Shown: positions 9,601-17,258, counted from the first letter of the stretch. The stretch is 64,000 nt of DNA from JANXLS01 sp035308565 (GCA_035308565.1 DATGGK010000122.1:4871-68870), one strand, 5' to 3'. Translations and numbers: made by a program. Notes: generated from the sequence alone by a model not told the origin.

Positions 9601-10256
9601 AGGCGGACATCGCGTCCAAGACCCTGTTCGTTCAAAAAGCGGATGAGGCGCTCGCCCATCCGAATAACGACCGCGTCCGCAACCGTGCGAGGGTAGACCA
9701 TCACGCCGCTGACCCTGTCTTCGCGAAATTCCGGCGAAGCCTCCGAGCGAGCTTGCGCCAATACGGATTTGATTGCATCGGCGCGCAACGCTATGTCAAC
9801 ATCACTCACAGGCGGGCTCGACACTGTCAGCATAACCGCGGCAGTCTCTCCAAAATCCGTGTCCAACATGGCTTGAATTGGAGTGCCATTAATGGTTGGG
9901 AGGTCTGTGATTTCGTTCAGCTTCTGCCGCAGATCCATCCAGACTTGGTCTGAATTCTTTGTGCGCTCAAATAGCTCCACAAAAACAAAGGCCGCGCCCT
10001 GGCGACTGATCGAGTAGACGTGTTCAACGGCCGGGTTTTCGGACAATTTCCGTTCGATCTTGCAGGTGAGTTCCTGCTCGACTTTTTCGGGGCGCGCACC
10101 GGGGTACACCGCGTACGCAACGGCGATACGCACAGGCACAGTGGGATCCTGCCGTTGAGGCATTCGGGTGTAGGACCAGAAGCCCCAAGCCATAGTCATG
10201 AGTAACATGATCCATGCAACCGGCCGTTTTTTGACGAAGTACTCGCTTGTTGTCAT
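6663..10256 (-). CDS. RND efflux pump inner-membrane subunit (AcrB-like, enlarged)
   Basis: Proton-driven exporter of the hydrophobe/amphiphile type, acting with the adaptor encoded just upstream. Two repeats of six membrane helices with large periplasmic loops are visible; the first helix is preceded by TTSEYFVKKRPVAWIM and the proton-relay pair is in GLLVDDPVV. The usual helix-4 sequence VVVEN reads VVAADAIN here. At 1197 residues it exceeds the normal 1030-1050, mainly through an extra segment of about 100-130 residues in the first porter loop (about residues 190-300, predicted helical, including EWHPDVWHGFF). AAAGG lies 8-9 nt before the ATG. The outer-membrane partner is not adjacent; the TolC-like channel at 17519-18862 belongs to another operon but might be shared. 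Confidence 0.9.
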   Translation of the reverse strand: MTTSEYFVKKRPVAWIMLLMTMAWGFWSYTRMPQRQDPTVPVRIAVAYAVYPGARPEKVEQELTCKIERKLSENPAVEHVYSISRQGAAFVFVELFERTKNSDQVWMDLRQKLNEITDLPTINGTPIQAMLDTDFGETAAVMLTVSSPPVSDVDIALRADAIKSVLAQARSEASPEFREDRVSGVMVYPRTVADAVVIRMGERLIRFLNEQGLGRDVRLLQAPGAAMLDFQALTDRTSLDKKLQAYETEELLLREWHPDVWHGFFVQNLDELQAKLRLNARDKYTYRELHQFADRIRDVLKKNPTVGKVTEIGVQDEQITLSYSSQRFEKFGISPKEVVKRIQARNINLPGGSLELPSQKVEVRPSGEFNSEQDIDNVVIAVNAGGLPLYLRDMVDVTRGYADPPEVMNFRTVKAPASNAQDSSLQTSRAVTLAIRQIKGTQVSQFSKELESALEELQYELPQDLRVERTSNEPEEVHAKIAECNQNFLEAVVIVIICCLLFMEWRSALVVALTIPITVAMTLGVVNLLGIDIQQVSIAALIIALGLLVDDPVVAADAINRELAEGTDRTTAAWLGPNKLAHAIMYATLTNCVAFLPLLLVSGKTGDFIYSLPVVVTASLVCSRITSMTFVPLLGYYILKGQKSLGVSSGTALKGFPGLFNRFVTSAIQHKFRTLTLAVVFLAGAVSLLPLIGSAFFPKDLHDVFTVNVFMPEGTPLNATSAETKRIIQLMDQLEGNHINSYTSFIGQGGPRFWLSVAPEMPSDAYAQILVHNTDKKETSELVKRLKLELVQKVSSARITIEQLETGPPIGVPVQLRIYGPDMPALRRLAGRIKDDLAAMPGSANIHDDWDPEIVQATLNVDPERASITGITNQDVAMTMYTGLSGYAVTQLREGDKLIDIRLYLRAEERSQMTDLYNLSAISSLTNGRVPFRQIAEGRYEMVPPKIRRRDHARCITVKCDAAPGTLPSALVKQLKKDLVSISCPPGYRYEFGGEDFEQTKGFGDVQVALLVSMLAIYFVLVMQFESVTKPILVFAAVPFGMVAGMLGLLVFNAPFGFMAFLGVASLAGVIVSHVIVLFDFIEEAHHHGVPLRRAVVEAGLARLRPVLVTVLATVGGLVPLALRGGTLWEPMCYVQIAGLLAATMVTLVLVPVLYVLFVENLRLVKWDPPHSGGTGSPSEHKQGAAEACVEQKTAAH

Positions 10257-10280
10257 GTGCGTAACCTTTCAATTCAATCA

Positions 10281-10353
10281 TTTGTACCGCCGGCTTTCAG
10301 CCGGCCAGTTTCATGTTGTCGTGATCGTGCCGGCTGGAAGCCGGCGGTACAAA
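10281..10353. repeat. Paired inverted hairpins, GCCGGC family (REPIN-like)
   Basis: Arms 10281-10305 and 10329-10353 are 25 bp long and complementary with one mismatch. Each arm is itself a hairpin around a GCCGGC core. It lies between the adaptor and pump genes of one operon. The same core with GGTAC flank occurs at 45159-45184, and the core at 63752-63774. Confidence 0.75.
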
Positions 10354-10357
10354 ACGG

Positions 10358-11719
10358 TCATTCGAGAACCGTCACGTCCGGTTCGCCATTCAATCGATTT
10401 GCGCCATTGACGACGATGCGGTCGCCGGCTTTCACATCACTGCCAGGAAGAATTTCGACGCTGTTGCCGTAGACTCCGCCGAGGAGAACCTGGCGGCGTA
10501 CCGCTTTCCCGTTCTCCAACCGGTAAACACAAAAGTGATGAGCGTCCGCTCCGGGCTGCAGCGCCGTCAGCGGGAGAAGCATCGCTTCCCGTTCTGTACC
10601 GATGCGCAGTGACGCAATCATGCCGGAGCGCAGCCGTCCGTGGGGATGGCTGGCGTTCGGAGGGTTGTTAAGAGTGACTTCGACCAGGAATGTGCGGGTC
10701 GTGGAATCCGCGGCCGGCGCGATCTTGGTCACGTCGCCGGTGAACTTTTCCCAACCCAGCGCTTCGACCAGGACGTCAAGTTTGTCGCCGACCGCGACCT
10801 TTGGCGCGAACGTCCGATTGGCTTCGTCGCCCAGTAACAGATCGGGCACTTGAAATTCAACGTGGACCTGCGCCACGTCCATGACGGTGAAAACGGACTG
10901 ATACGCAGCCACACGTTCACCCGCCTCTACCTTCTTTGCGACGACTGTGGCATTAGAGAAAGGAACTTTCAGGAAGCAGTCTTTTAACCGGTCATTCGAC
11001 GTATCGAGGCTGACTTGCGCCGCGTGTTCATGCTGCTGAGCCGCCGAAAGTGCCTGTTGCGCCGCCACCACCTGTTGTGCCGCCGCTTTGACATTTGCCG
11101 CTGAAACATCCCGCTGGCTGGCGGCCAGATCAATTGAGCGCTGAGACGTGGCCTCTGGGGTCATCGAGGCGAATCGGTCTGCATCAAGTTTGGCGAACGC
11201 GAAGTCGTGCTCGCGCGCCTTCAACAGTGCTTCTACAGCCCCCAAACCGGCTTCAGCCAGACGGACGGTGGCCCGAGCTTGCTCCAACGCGGCTGCTTCC
11301 GTCGCAACCGCCAGCCGGTAATCGCGCGTCTCCAGTTGCGCAATAATGATGTCTTGCGTGAGACGATCCCCTTCCTGAACATTACGTGTGCCGGAACTGA
11401 TGTCGATTTGATGCAGCGCTTCAACCGTCCCGGGAACCTTGAATGAAAGTTCCACGGTTCGCCGAGGCTTGACAATCGCACTGAAGCGCGCCGCAGTCTG
11501 CAACTTCTCTGGCTTGATTTCGATGACACTCACCACGGGCTTGGATGGCGGAGCCTGACGCTGCTCGCGAGAGATCAAGCGGCGTACATCCGACTGGATG
11601 GAATTGGCTGCCGCGTGGACCCGCTCACTGGGCACGAAGAAGTAAACTGTCGCGCCTGATACGACCAGCGCAATGGGAAGTATGAAGTACCATTTCAGAA
11701 GAAATTTAATGATTCGCAT
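10358..11719 (-). CDS. RND periplasmic adaptor (membrane-fusion protein)
   Basis: Links the RND pump to an outer-membrane channel. One N-terminal membrane helix (about residues 9-28) anchors it. The hairpin of two long helices is Ala/Gln/Glu rich (about 130-245, including AAAQQVVAAQQALSAAQQHEHAAQ), flanked by lipoyl-like and beta-barrel segments, and the membrane-proximal domain ends with the family pattern VKAGDRIVVNGANRL. AAGGAG lies 7 nt before the ATG. It precedes the pump gene on the same strand with a repeat pair in the gap. The upstream region (11720-12051) is shared with a divergent sigma54 activator and holds three TTCGCGAA-like boxes. Confidence 0.88.
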   Translation of the reverse strand: MRIIKFLLKWYFILPIALVVSGATVYFFVPSERVHAAANSIQSDVRRLISREQRQAPPSKPVVSVIEIKPEKLQTAARFSAIVKPRRTVELSFKVPGTVEALHQIDISSGTRNVQEGDRLTQDIIIAQLETRDYRLAVATEAAALEQARATVRLAEAGLGAVEALLKAREHDFAFAKLDADRFASMTPEATSQRSIDLAASQRDVSAANVKAAAQQVVAAQQALSAAQQHEHAAQVSLDTSNDRLKDCFLKVPFSNATVVAKKVEAGERVAAYQSVFTVMDVAQVHVEFQVPDLLLGDEANRTFAPKVAVGDKLDVLVEALGWEKFTGDVTKIAPAADSTTRTFLVEVTLNNPPNASHPHGRLRSGMIASLRIGTEREAMLLPLTALQPGADAHHFCVYRLENGKAVRRQVLLGGVYGNSVEILPGSDVKAGDRIVVNGANRLNGEPDVTVLE

Positions 11720-11785
11720 GATTCGCTCCTTCTACGTTTGGTTCGTACTGGGTTTCGACGTGGTTCGATTTCTTTTGTGGAGAAC

Positions 11786-11800
11786 ACGAATCGAGTGCCA
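11786..11800 (-). promoter_or_regulatory. Possible sigma54 promoter of the first efflux operon
   Basis: On the minus strand TGGCAC (11795-11800) is a perfect -24 element, and TCGT stands where TTGC is expected, so the invariant GC reads GT. With the enhancer-like boxes about 100 bp upstream this is a candidate only. Confidence 0.3.
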
Positions 11801-11902
11801 ATCGGATTTTGCGGCGATGGGTATGTTGCAAGATGTTCAACGGTGAGTGCTTTAAGATGTGTGGGGCCGGGCGATCTTGAGGTTTTCGCGGCCAGGATGG
11901 CT

Positions 11903-11928
11903 TTCGCGAATTCGCGATACTTCGCGAA
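11903..11928. promoter_or_regulatory. Triplet of TTCGCGAA-like boxes (enhancer candidate)
   Basis: TTCGCGAA at 11903, TTCGCGAT at 11911 and TTCGCGAA at 11921. A similar triplet stands at 13486-13514, on the other side of the sigma54 activator gene. Near-helical spacing and symmetry suit binding of a Fis-type activator. Confidence 0.55.
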
Positions 11929-12009
11929 ATTGATTTATGACTTCAATGGACTTCTGATAACCTGAATTCGTTTTCTCCGTGCCGCATGGAAACCTCCATA
12001 GGGTAATGA

Positions 12010-12051
12010 CTGGGTACGGACATCGACGACCGCAAGCGCGCGGAGGCCAAG
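12010..12051 (+). pseudogene. Vestige of a lost upstream PAS/PAC domain
   Basis: In frame with the following gene, these 14 codons read LGTDIDDRKRAEAK, nearly the same as the PAC ending TDIDDRKKAEE inside the gene itself. In-frame stops (TAA 12004, TGA 12007) stand just before. The activator therefore appears to have lost at least one upstream PAS domain. The leftover GGAGG now serves as its ribosome site. Confidence 0.65.
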
Positions 12052-13464
12052 ATGATTCAGGGTGAAGGGGAGTTTCAGCAGATCGTCGAAGCGATCGCTC
12101 AGGCCGTCTATGTCCTCTCGCCGGGCGGAAAGGTGCTGTACGCGAATAGGCTGGCGCTCGATTTTGTCGGTCTTGGGTTGAAAGACGTTCAAGCGGACGA
12201 TATTGAAAAGCGTGTCTGGCATCCCGGCGACTTTGAACTCGTCCGAGCGGAACACGACCGGGGATTCGCTGCGGGAGTTCCCTTTGAACTCGAACTGCGT
12301 GCACGCGGGAAAGATGGGCAATACCGCTGGTTTCTGGCGCGTTTCAATCCCACGCGAGATGAACGGGGGCAGGTCTTTCGGTGGTATGCCACGGCGACGG
12401 ACATCGACGACCGGAAGAAAGCAGAAGAGCGGCTGCGGGACGACAAGGAAAAACTGCGCCGCGAGAATATCGCGTTGCGGGAGGAAGTCGATAAAGCCTC
12501 GATGTTCGAGGAGATTGTCGGCGCGTCAGCTCCGCTCAAAGCGGTCCTGGCGCGTGTGGCCAAGGTCGCCCCAACCGATTCCACGGTGCTGATCACCGGC
12601 GAAACCGGCACGGGAAAGGAACTCATCGCCCGCGCCATTCACCGGCATTCTGAACGTTCCTCGCATCCTTTTGTAAGCGTGAATTGTGCGGCAATCTCCC
12701 AATCCTTGATCGCGTCGGAATTGTTCGGCCACGAAAAAGGCGCCTTCACCGGCGCGCTCCAGCGGCGCCTGGGCCGTTTTGAATTAGCGGAAGGCGGCAC
12801 GATCTTTCTCGACGAAGTCGGCGAAATCCCGCTCGAAACGCAAGTCGCTCTCCTGCGCGTACTGCAAGAGCGCGAATTCGAGCGCGTCGGTGGAGACAGA
12901 TTAATAAAGACGAATGTGCGCGTGATCGCCGCGACCAATCGCGATTTGCAGTCCGCCATTGTCACGAATGCGTTTCGCAGCGATCTCTATTATCGATTCA
13001 ACGTGTTCCCTATCGAGGTCCCGCCTCTGCGCGAGCGCAAAGACGACATTCGGCTGCTGACTGAATACTTCATCGATCGCTTCGCACGAAAAACAGCCAA
13101 GACCATCAAGCGAATCGATAAGAAGACCCTGGAGTTGCTTCTTGAATATTCCTGGCCGGGAAACATCCGCGAACTGCAAAATGTCATCGAGCGCTCAGTG
13201 ATCCTCTGCGACACGGAGAACTTCTCAGTAGACGAGAATTGGCTGTCCCGAGCGCCGCAGCAGGAGCTTGCGGCAAGCCCGGTCACGCTCTCCAAAATAT
13301 CCGCCGCGCGCGAGAAGGAAATGATCGAAGCGGCCCTCGCCGCAAGCAAGGGAAGAGTGTCCGGCCCATCGGGTGCGGCGACGGAACTCGGCCTTTCGCC
13401 GTCCACGTTGGAATCGAAGATCCGTGCGCTGAAGATCGACAAATATCGCTTCAAGTCAAATTAG
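12052..13464 (+). CDS. Sigma54-dependent transcriptional activator with PAS sensor
   Basis: An enhancer-binding protein that remodels sigma54-RNA polymerase with ATP. A PAS/PAC domain (about residues 1-125), a coiled linker, then the AAA+ core with Walker A GETGTGKE (183-190) and the sigma54-contact loop GAFTGA (230-235), and a Fis-type helix-turn-helix at the C-terminus (about 430-465). The ATG has GGAGG 5 nt upstream. It is divergent from the RND adaptor gene and followed by osmC. Similar three-box motifs lie on both sides of the gene, and the osmC side has a GG-N10-GC promoter, so it likely controls osmC and perhaps the efflux operon. The PAS ligand is unknown. Confidence 0.92.
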   Translation: MIQGEGEFQQIVEAIAQAVYVLSPGGKVLYANRLALDFVGLGLKDVQADDIEKRVWHPGDFELVRAEHDRGFAAGVPFELELRARGKDGQYRWFLARFNPTRDERGQVFRWYATATDIDDRKKAEERLRDDKEKLRRENIALREEVDKASMFEEIVGASAPLKAVLARVAKVAPTDSTVLITGETGTGKELIARAIHRHSERSSHPFVSVNCAAISQSLIASELFGHEKGAFTGALQRRLGRFELAEGGTIFLDEVGEIPLETQVALLRVLQEREFERVGGDRLIKTNVRVIAATNRDLQSAIVTNAFRSDLYYRFNVFPIEVPPLRERKDDIRLLTEYFIDRFARKTAKTIKRIDKKTLELLLEYSWPGNIRELQNVIERSVILCDTENFSVDENWLSRAPQQELAASPVTLSKISAAREKEMIEAALAASKGRVSGPSGAATELGLSPSTLESKIRALKIDKYRFKSN

Positions 13465-13485
13465 AGTTTCGACTGAACGCTTGAA

Positions 13486-13514
13486 TTCGCGAGGAATTCT
13501 CGAACCTTCGCGAA
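13486..13514. promoter_or_regulatory. Second triplet of TTCGCGAA-like boxes
   Basis: TTCGCGAG at 13486, TTCTCGAA at 13497 and TTCGCGAA at 13507, with starts 11 and 10 bp apart, about one helical turn. It lies 45 bp before the sigma54-type promoter of the next gene. Confidence 0.55.
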
Positions 13515-13558
13515 TTTTATTTCACAACAAACCAGCGCTTCATAGGGGCGGCGGCAAT

Positions 13559-13573
13559 TGGCCTCTCCATTGC
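13559..13573 (+). promoter_or_regulatory. Sigma54-type promoter upstream of osmC-like gene
   Basis: TGGCCTCTCCATTGC has GG (13560-13561) and GC (13572-13573) exactly 10 bases apart, with TTGC at -12 and TGGC at -24. The inferred transcript start is near 13585, 26 bases ahead of the ATG. Confidence 0.5.
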
Positions 13574-13610
13574 GCTCGCTCTTTCGTCGGTAACGAATTG
13601 CGAGGAGCCT

Positions 13611-14060
13611 ATGATACTCAGCACAGCATCGGTTGTTTGGCACAGAGGATTGAAAGATGGCAAAGGAACGATCGGTGTTCCGAGCGGCGTTCTATCCGAG
13701 ACACCTTATTCATTTGCCTCGTGCTTTGAAGACGGACAGGGAACCAATCCCGAAGAACTGCTCGCCGCAGCGCTCGCGGCGTGCTTCACCATGACGCTGT
13801 CGGCGCGGCTCGTGACGCTGAAATTCACACCGGAACGTGTGCGCACCACGGCGACCGTGACGCTCGAATTTCTAAACGGCGCCTGGACCATTTCAAAAAT
13901 CGCTCTCGACGTGGCCGCGAAAGTTCCCCGCATCAGCGAATCCGCGCTCCAAGCGGCTGCCGGCGATGCGAAATACTGTTGTCCCATTTCACGCATGCTC
14001 AATGTACACGCCGTTCTAAATGTGCGGCTGGAAAGTCAACGCGGGAAACTCGCGGAATAG
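13611..14060 (+). CDS. OsmC-family peroxiredoxin
   Basis: Thiol peroxidase that reduces organic hydroperoxides. It has the expected size (149 residues), the N-terminal WHRGLKDGKGTI strand of the OsmC subgroup and both redox Cys positions: Cys58 in ALAACFTM and Cys123 or Cys124 in KYCCPIS. AGGAG lies just before the ATG. It follows the sigma54 activator, from which it is separated by three boxes and a sigma54-type promoter. Context suggests an oxidative or solvent-stress response linked to the efflux genes. Confidence 0.9.
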   Translation: MILSTASVVWHRGLKDGKGTIGVPSGVLSETPYSFASCFEDGQGTNPEELLAAALAACFTMTLSARLVTLKFTPERVRTTATVTLEFLNGAWTISKIALDVAAKVPRISESALQAAAGDAKYCCPISRMLNVHAVLNVRLESQRGKLAE

Positions 14061-14112
14061 TCATCCGCAAAAGCTCGCGCTGTATCACGGAAATTTCTGG
14101 AGGGACGAAGTG

Positions 14113-14682
14113 ATGACAAAAACTGGAAATACCCTTGTTCATGGCCCGCGCTCCCAAGCCGGCGACCTCGGCGTCCATCCCGGCGTGGCGGCGCACTCGG
14201 AACTGAACGACATTGTGTTGCAGGGCATACTCAATCTGACCTCGTCCTTCCACAATGGAGCAAGGATTGACTGCGTGCTAAGCGACGGAAACCTGTACGT
14301 TCGGGCCGATCGCCAAAGTCTTTCGAAGATAATCTCCTGCGTGCTGGAATTTACGATCCAGGCGCTGAATCTGCTCCCGCACGATCCGACGCAATCGTAT
14401 AGCGGCGTTCTTCGCACCTGGGCGGATAAGGAGAACAATGTTGCTCTGGAAATCTTCCATGTGAGCATTCTCAAAAGGGAAGTTCAAGGGGAAGTGATCA
14501 CGGCGGGTGTCATCGTCGCTAATTTGATTCTGCAGCGAGGACAAGAGCGCGCCCAGACGCTGCTCAAACGGGTCGGCGGGCGAATTGATGTTGACGTTTC
14601 GCAAGGGAGTCGCGTTTTCGACCTGAAGATTCGTATGGATATGCCGCGTTTGGCACACGCGGAGGAATTGGTGAATATATGA
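14113..14682 (+). CDS. HATPase-like signalling protein, degenerate
   Basis: 190 residues. The middle part (DGNLYVRADRQSLSKIISCVLEFTIQALNLLP) matches the helix that carries the N-box in histidine-kinase ATPase domains, but the key Asn is replaced (VLEFTIQA). A stand-alone, probably non-catalytic HATPase fold is the best reading; no phospho-acceptor domain is present. The ATG has GGAGGG 8 nt upstream. The stop overlaps the kinase start (ATGA), so the two are translated together, which suggests a partner or regulator of the kinase. Family assignment is moderate. Confidence 0.55.
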   Translation: MTKTGNTLVHGPRSQAGDLGVHPGVAAHSELNDIVLQGILNLTSSFHNGARIDCVLSDGNLYVRADRQSLSKIISCVLEFTIQALNLLPHDPTQSYSGVLRTWADKENNVALEIFHVSILKREVQGEVITAGVIVANLILQRGQERAQTLLKRVGGRIDVDVSQGSRVFDLKIRMDMPRLAHAEELVNI

Positions 14683-16250
14683 GTACGAATTGCAGACTCT
14701 GCGCGTGCGACATTTCGGGCAATGCACCGCATGGATTATGTCCCAAGTGCGTGCTGCGCGCGGTCATGGAGGAGACGTTAATCGGCAAACCCGCTTTGAA
14801 AGCCGCGCCCGCAACTTCCTCCGCACGACGCCTGGGAGACTATGAACTCATCGACGAAATCGCGCGCGGCGGCATGGGCATCGTCTACCGTGCGCGCCAA
14901 ATCAGCCTCGAGCGCGTCGTCGCCGTCAAGACCATTTTGCGCGGCAACCAAGCCTCCGCAGAGGATCTCGAACGTTTCCTCAGTGAAGCGATCGCCGCCG
15001 GAAAGCTTGATCACCCCAACATTCTGCCCATCTACGAAATCAGGCGCGACGCCGGTGTGCCCTACTTCAGCATGCGCCTCGCCGCAGGCGGCAACCTTGA
15101 GGAGCGTCTTGCCAGGGGCCTTCCAGCCCCGCCCGATGCCGCGCGCCTGCTGGCCAAGATCGCCCGCGCGGTCCACCACGCGCATAACCACGGCATTCTG
15201 CACCGCGACCTCAAGCCCGCCAACATTCTCCTCGATCACGACGGCGAACCCTTTGTCTCCGATTTCGGCCTCGCCAAACGCCTTGCCGTCTCGCTGGGCG
15301 CCACCGAACCCGGCAGCATTATCGGCACGCCAGGCTACATGGCGCCCGAACAGGCATCCGGTGACTCCCAGCACGTCACCATCGCTGCCGACATCTACAG
15401 TCTGGGCGTGATCCTCTACGAAGTGCTGACCGGCCGCCTTCCCTTCACCGGCGCGTCAGCCATGGAAATGCTCCGGCGGGTCGTGGAGGAAGACGTGACT
15501 CCTCCGCGCACACTGGACAGGCGCATTCCCACCGACATCGAAGCCATCTGCCTGAAGTGTCTTGAGAAAGACCCTCTGCGCCGCTACGCCTCCGCCGAAG
15601 CCCTGGCCGAGGATCTTGAGCGCTTCGTGAGCGGCGAAACGGTGCTGGCGGAGCAATCCAATCCCATCCACCGCCTCGCGCGCCTTATTGAGCGCAACTC
15701 GCCCGTCGTCGAGTTCCGCAATTGGAGCCGCGTGTTAGTTGTGTCCGGCACGTTGATTCTGCTCGGCCACGCAGCCACGTTTCTGCTGATCCAGACGCGC
15801 CAACCCGAGTGGACCTTGTCACTTTCGCGTGGGCTGCAATTGCTCGGCGAGACGATCCTGATCTTTTTTTGGCGCCCGCAGAGCAACCGTCCGAGGACCG
15901 CACTGGAACGCCAGCTCTGGTCGCTCTGGCTGGGCTTCCTGCTCGCGCACCTGAGCGGCATTCTCGCCGGCCACGGGCTGTTGCTCCACGGCGCCATCGA
16001 ACGCGCCGTGGCCATCCCGGCCTATTGGACCGAACTGGCGTCCTACCCGTGCTTCGCCGTTCTGGTGGGCTTGGCGTTCTTCGCGATGGGCAGCAGTTAC
16101 TGGGGCAAGTGCTACGTCTTTGGCGTCGCCTTCTTCGTGTTGGCACCACTGATGCCCTTGAAACCGGAATGGTCCCCGCTTGAATTCGGCGGACTGTCCA
16201 GTGCGGTGCAGGCATATATCTGTGTACATTTACGACAGATGGCGAAGTAA
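14679..16250 (+). CDS. Membrane-bound Ser/Thr protein kinase (Hanks type) with zinc finger
   Basis: Phosphorylates Ser/Thr of unknown targets. The order is an N-terminal zinc finger with Cys5, Cys8, Cys21 and Cys24 (pattern CX2C, X12, CX2C); the kinase domain with Gly loop ARGGMGIVY, ATP Lys84 in VAVK, catalytic Asp177 in HRDLKPAN, DFG Asp195 and the activation segment GTPGYMAPE; then a C-terminal part with about four or five membrane helices (about residues 350-515) and no PASTA or WD repeats. The zinc-finger plus kinase arrangement is common in Verrucomicrobiota. It overlaps the HATPase-like gene by 4 nt. Confidence 0.92.
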   Translation: MSTNCRLCACDISGNAPHGLCPKCVLRAVMEETLIGKPALKAAPATSSARRLGDYELIDEIARGGMGIVYRARQISLERVVAVKTILRGNQASAEDLERFLSEAIAAGKLDHPNILPIYEIRRDAGVPYFSMRLAAGGNLEERLARGLPAPPDAARLLAKIARAVHHAHNHGILHRDLKPANILLDHDGEPFVSDFGLAKRLAVSLGATEPGSIIGTPGYMAPEQASGDSQHVTIAADIYSLGVILYEVLTGRLPFTGASAMEMLRRVVEEDVTPPRTLDRRIPTDIEAICLKCLEKDPLRRYASAEALAEDLERFVSGETVLAEQSNPIHRLARLIERNSPVVEFRNWSRVLVVSGTLILLGHAATFLLIQTRQPEWTLSLSRGLQLLGETILIFFWRPQSNRPRTALERQLWSLWLGFLLAHLSGILAGHGLLLHGAIERAVAIPAYWTELASYPCFAVLVGLAFFAMGSSYWGKCYVFGVAFFVLAPLMPLKPEWSPLEFGGLSSAVQAYICVHLRQMAK

Positions 16251-16366
16251 CCTTGTGCTGCCAGCGTGTTAAACGGCGGCGCCACCCTATTCGTCGCGAT
16301 CGTCAATCCCCTCGCCCAAATTAACTTTGCCGCACTACGACTCCTTACCAATGAAAGGACCATTTC
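16251..16366. other. Short intergenic region
   Basis: It holds the ribosome site AAAGGA just before 16367; nothing else is recognised. Confidence 0.5.
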
Positions 16367-16606
16367 ATGCGTGAAATCGCCTGCGTTCAGCAAGGCTTTT
16401 TTCCCACCCAAGATCGAATCGTCCAAATCATTTCCAAGCTTTTCCGATTTCCAGCCACACGCTGCGGCGCGTTCGTCGTTCTCGACGCCGGTTGCGGCAC
16501 CGGAAAAGCCATTCACGATCTCCGTGTCGGCTGGCTCAACAGCCAGAAACTTCTTAGGGACTCGATTACCAAGAGGACAACCTCAAGAAAGGGCTGGCGA
16601 TTTTAA
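16367..16606 (+). pseudogene. Truncated SAM-dependent methyltransferase (plasmid/phage type)
   Basis: A good ribosome site (AAAGGA) and ATG begin a frame that reads GFFPTQDRIVQIISKLFRFP then VVLDAGCGTGKAI, the first SAM-binding motif of the methyltransferases often found on plasmids and phages (DUF6094-like). The recognisable part ends near 16525 and is joined tail-to-tail to the 3' end of the broken ParB-like gene on the other strand. The catalytic half is missing, so it is non-functional. Confidence 0.6.
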
Positions 16607-17055
16607 CTGATTTTTGCACGGTGTTTTCTGCCGAGAATGTGGAAACCGGCCACGGACACGTCCGCGGCGCGCTTCCGCTGCTCAATTAGAAGACGGTGTG
16701 ATTCTTCGGGGTTGGCGGAGACAATCTCCTCGCGCAATTTCTCATCCAACGACTTTTCCCGCTGGCGATTGTATTCACACAGATGGACTACAAAGTCCGG
16801 GGAATCGTGCCGAATGTTTTCGACCCGGCAATGGATCTTGGTCAGGCCGGCCAGTTTCGCCGCCGCAAGGCGCCGATGCCCGCTCAAGACAAAACCGTCC
16901 TTAGTGATCATGATCGGCTCACGGAGACCATTTTTCCGGATGCTCTTAGCGAGGGCGATGATCTCCGGGTCGTTCGGGTTGATGGGACGATAAAGCCCAC
17001 CATTGCGCGTGTCGTTTTCCGGCGCAGGCTTAATGAAATCTATTGGCCGCGCCAA
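16513..17055 (-). pseudogene. ParB-like nuclease-domain protein with premature stop
   Basis: The N-terminal ParB/Srx domain is intact (IRKNGLREPIMITKDGFVLSGHRR then AAKLAGL, about residues 35-75). It is the accessory type found on phages and plasmids, not the chromosomal segregation protein. The frame stops after AKIS at 16603, but the same frame continues NRQPFLEVVLLVIESL then FWLLSQ to 16513. This continuation matches the usual PFLdAvl...FWPLS continuation of the family as I recall it. A Lys codon has therefore become TAA, and the gene end is cut by the methyltransferase junction. It follows the small gene at 17058 by two bases. Confidence 0.65.
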
Positions 17056-17057
17056 GA

Positions 17058-17258
17058 TCAGGACTTGCCTTGATTTTTGATCTTTTCGGCGTGATGGGCG
17101 CGGTGCGCTAAGTTTGCACCGCCCTTTGCCAGTCGGCGAATGAAGAAACCGTTGCCCTTGAGCTTCTTGGCTATTTGTAATGCGTTGGAAATCTGCCCCT
17201 TGGAAAGGGCCAATTCATATTGCCAAAACAAGTATGTTGGCGAGTCTTTCTCCTCCAT
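17058..17258 (-). CDS. Small helical protein, 66 residues, unknown function
   Basis: I recognise no family. It has two predicted helices (YLFWQYELALSKGQISNALQIAKKL) and a basic tail. GGAGGAAC lies 6 nt before the ATG, a strong ribosome site. It ends two bases before the ParB-like start, so the two form an operon typical of small phage or plasmid modules. Confidence 0.6.
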   Translation of the reverse strand: MEEKDSPTYLFWQYELALSKGQISNALQIAKKLKGNGFFIRRLAKGGANLAHRAHHAEKIKNQGKS

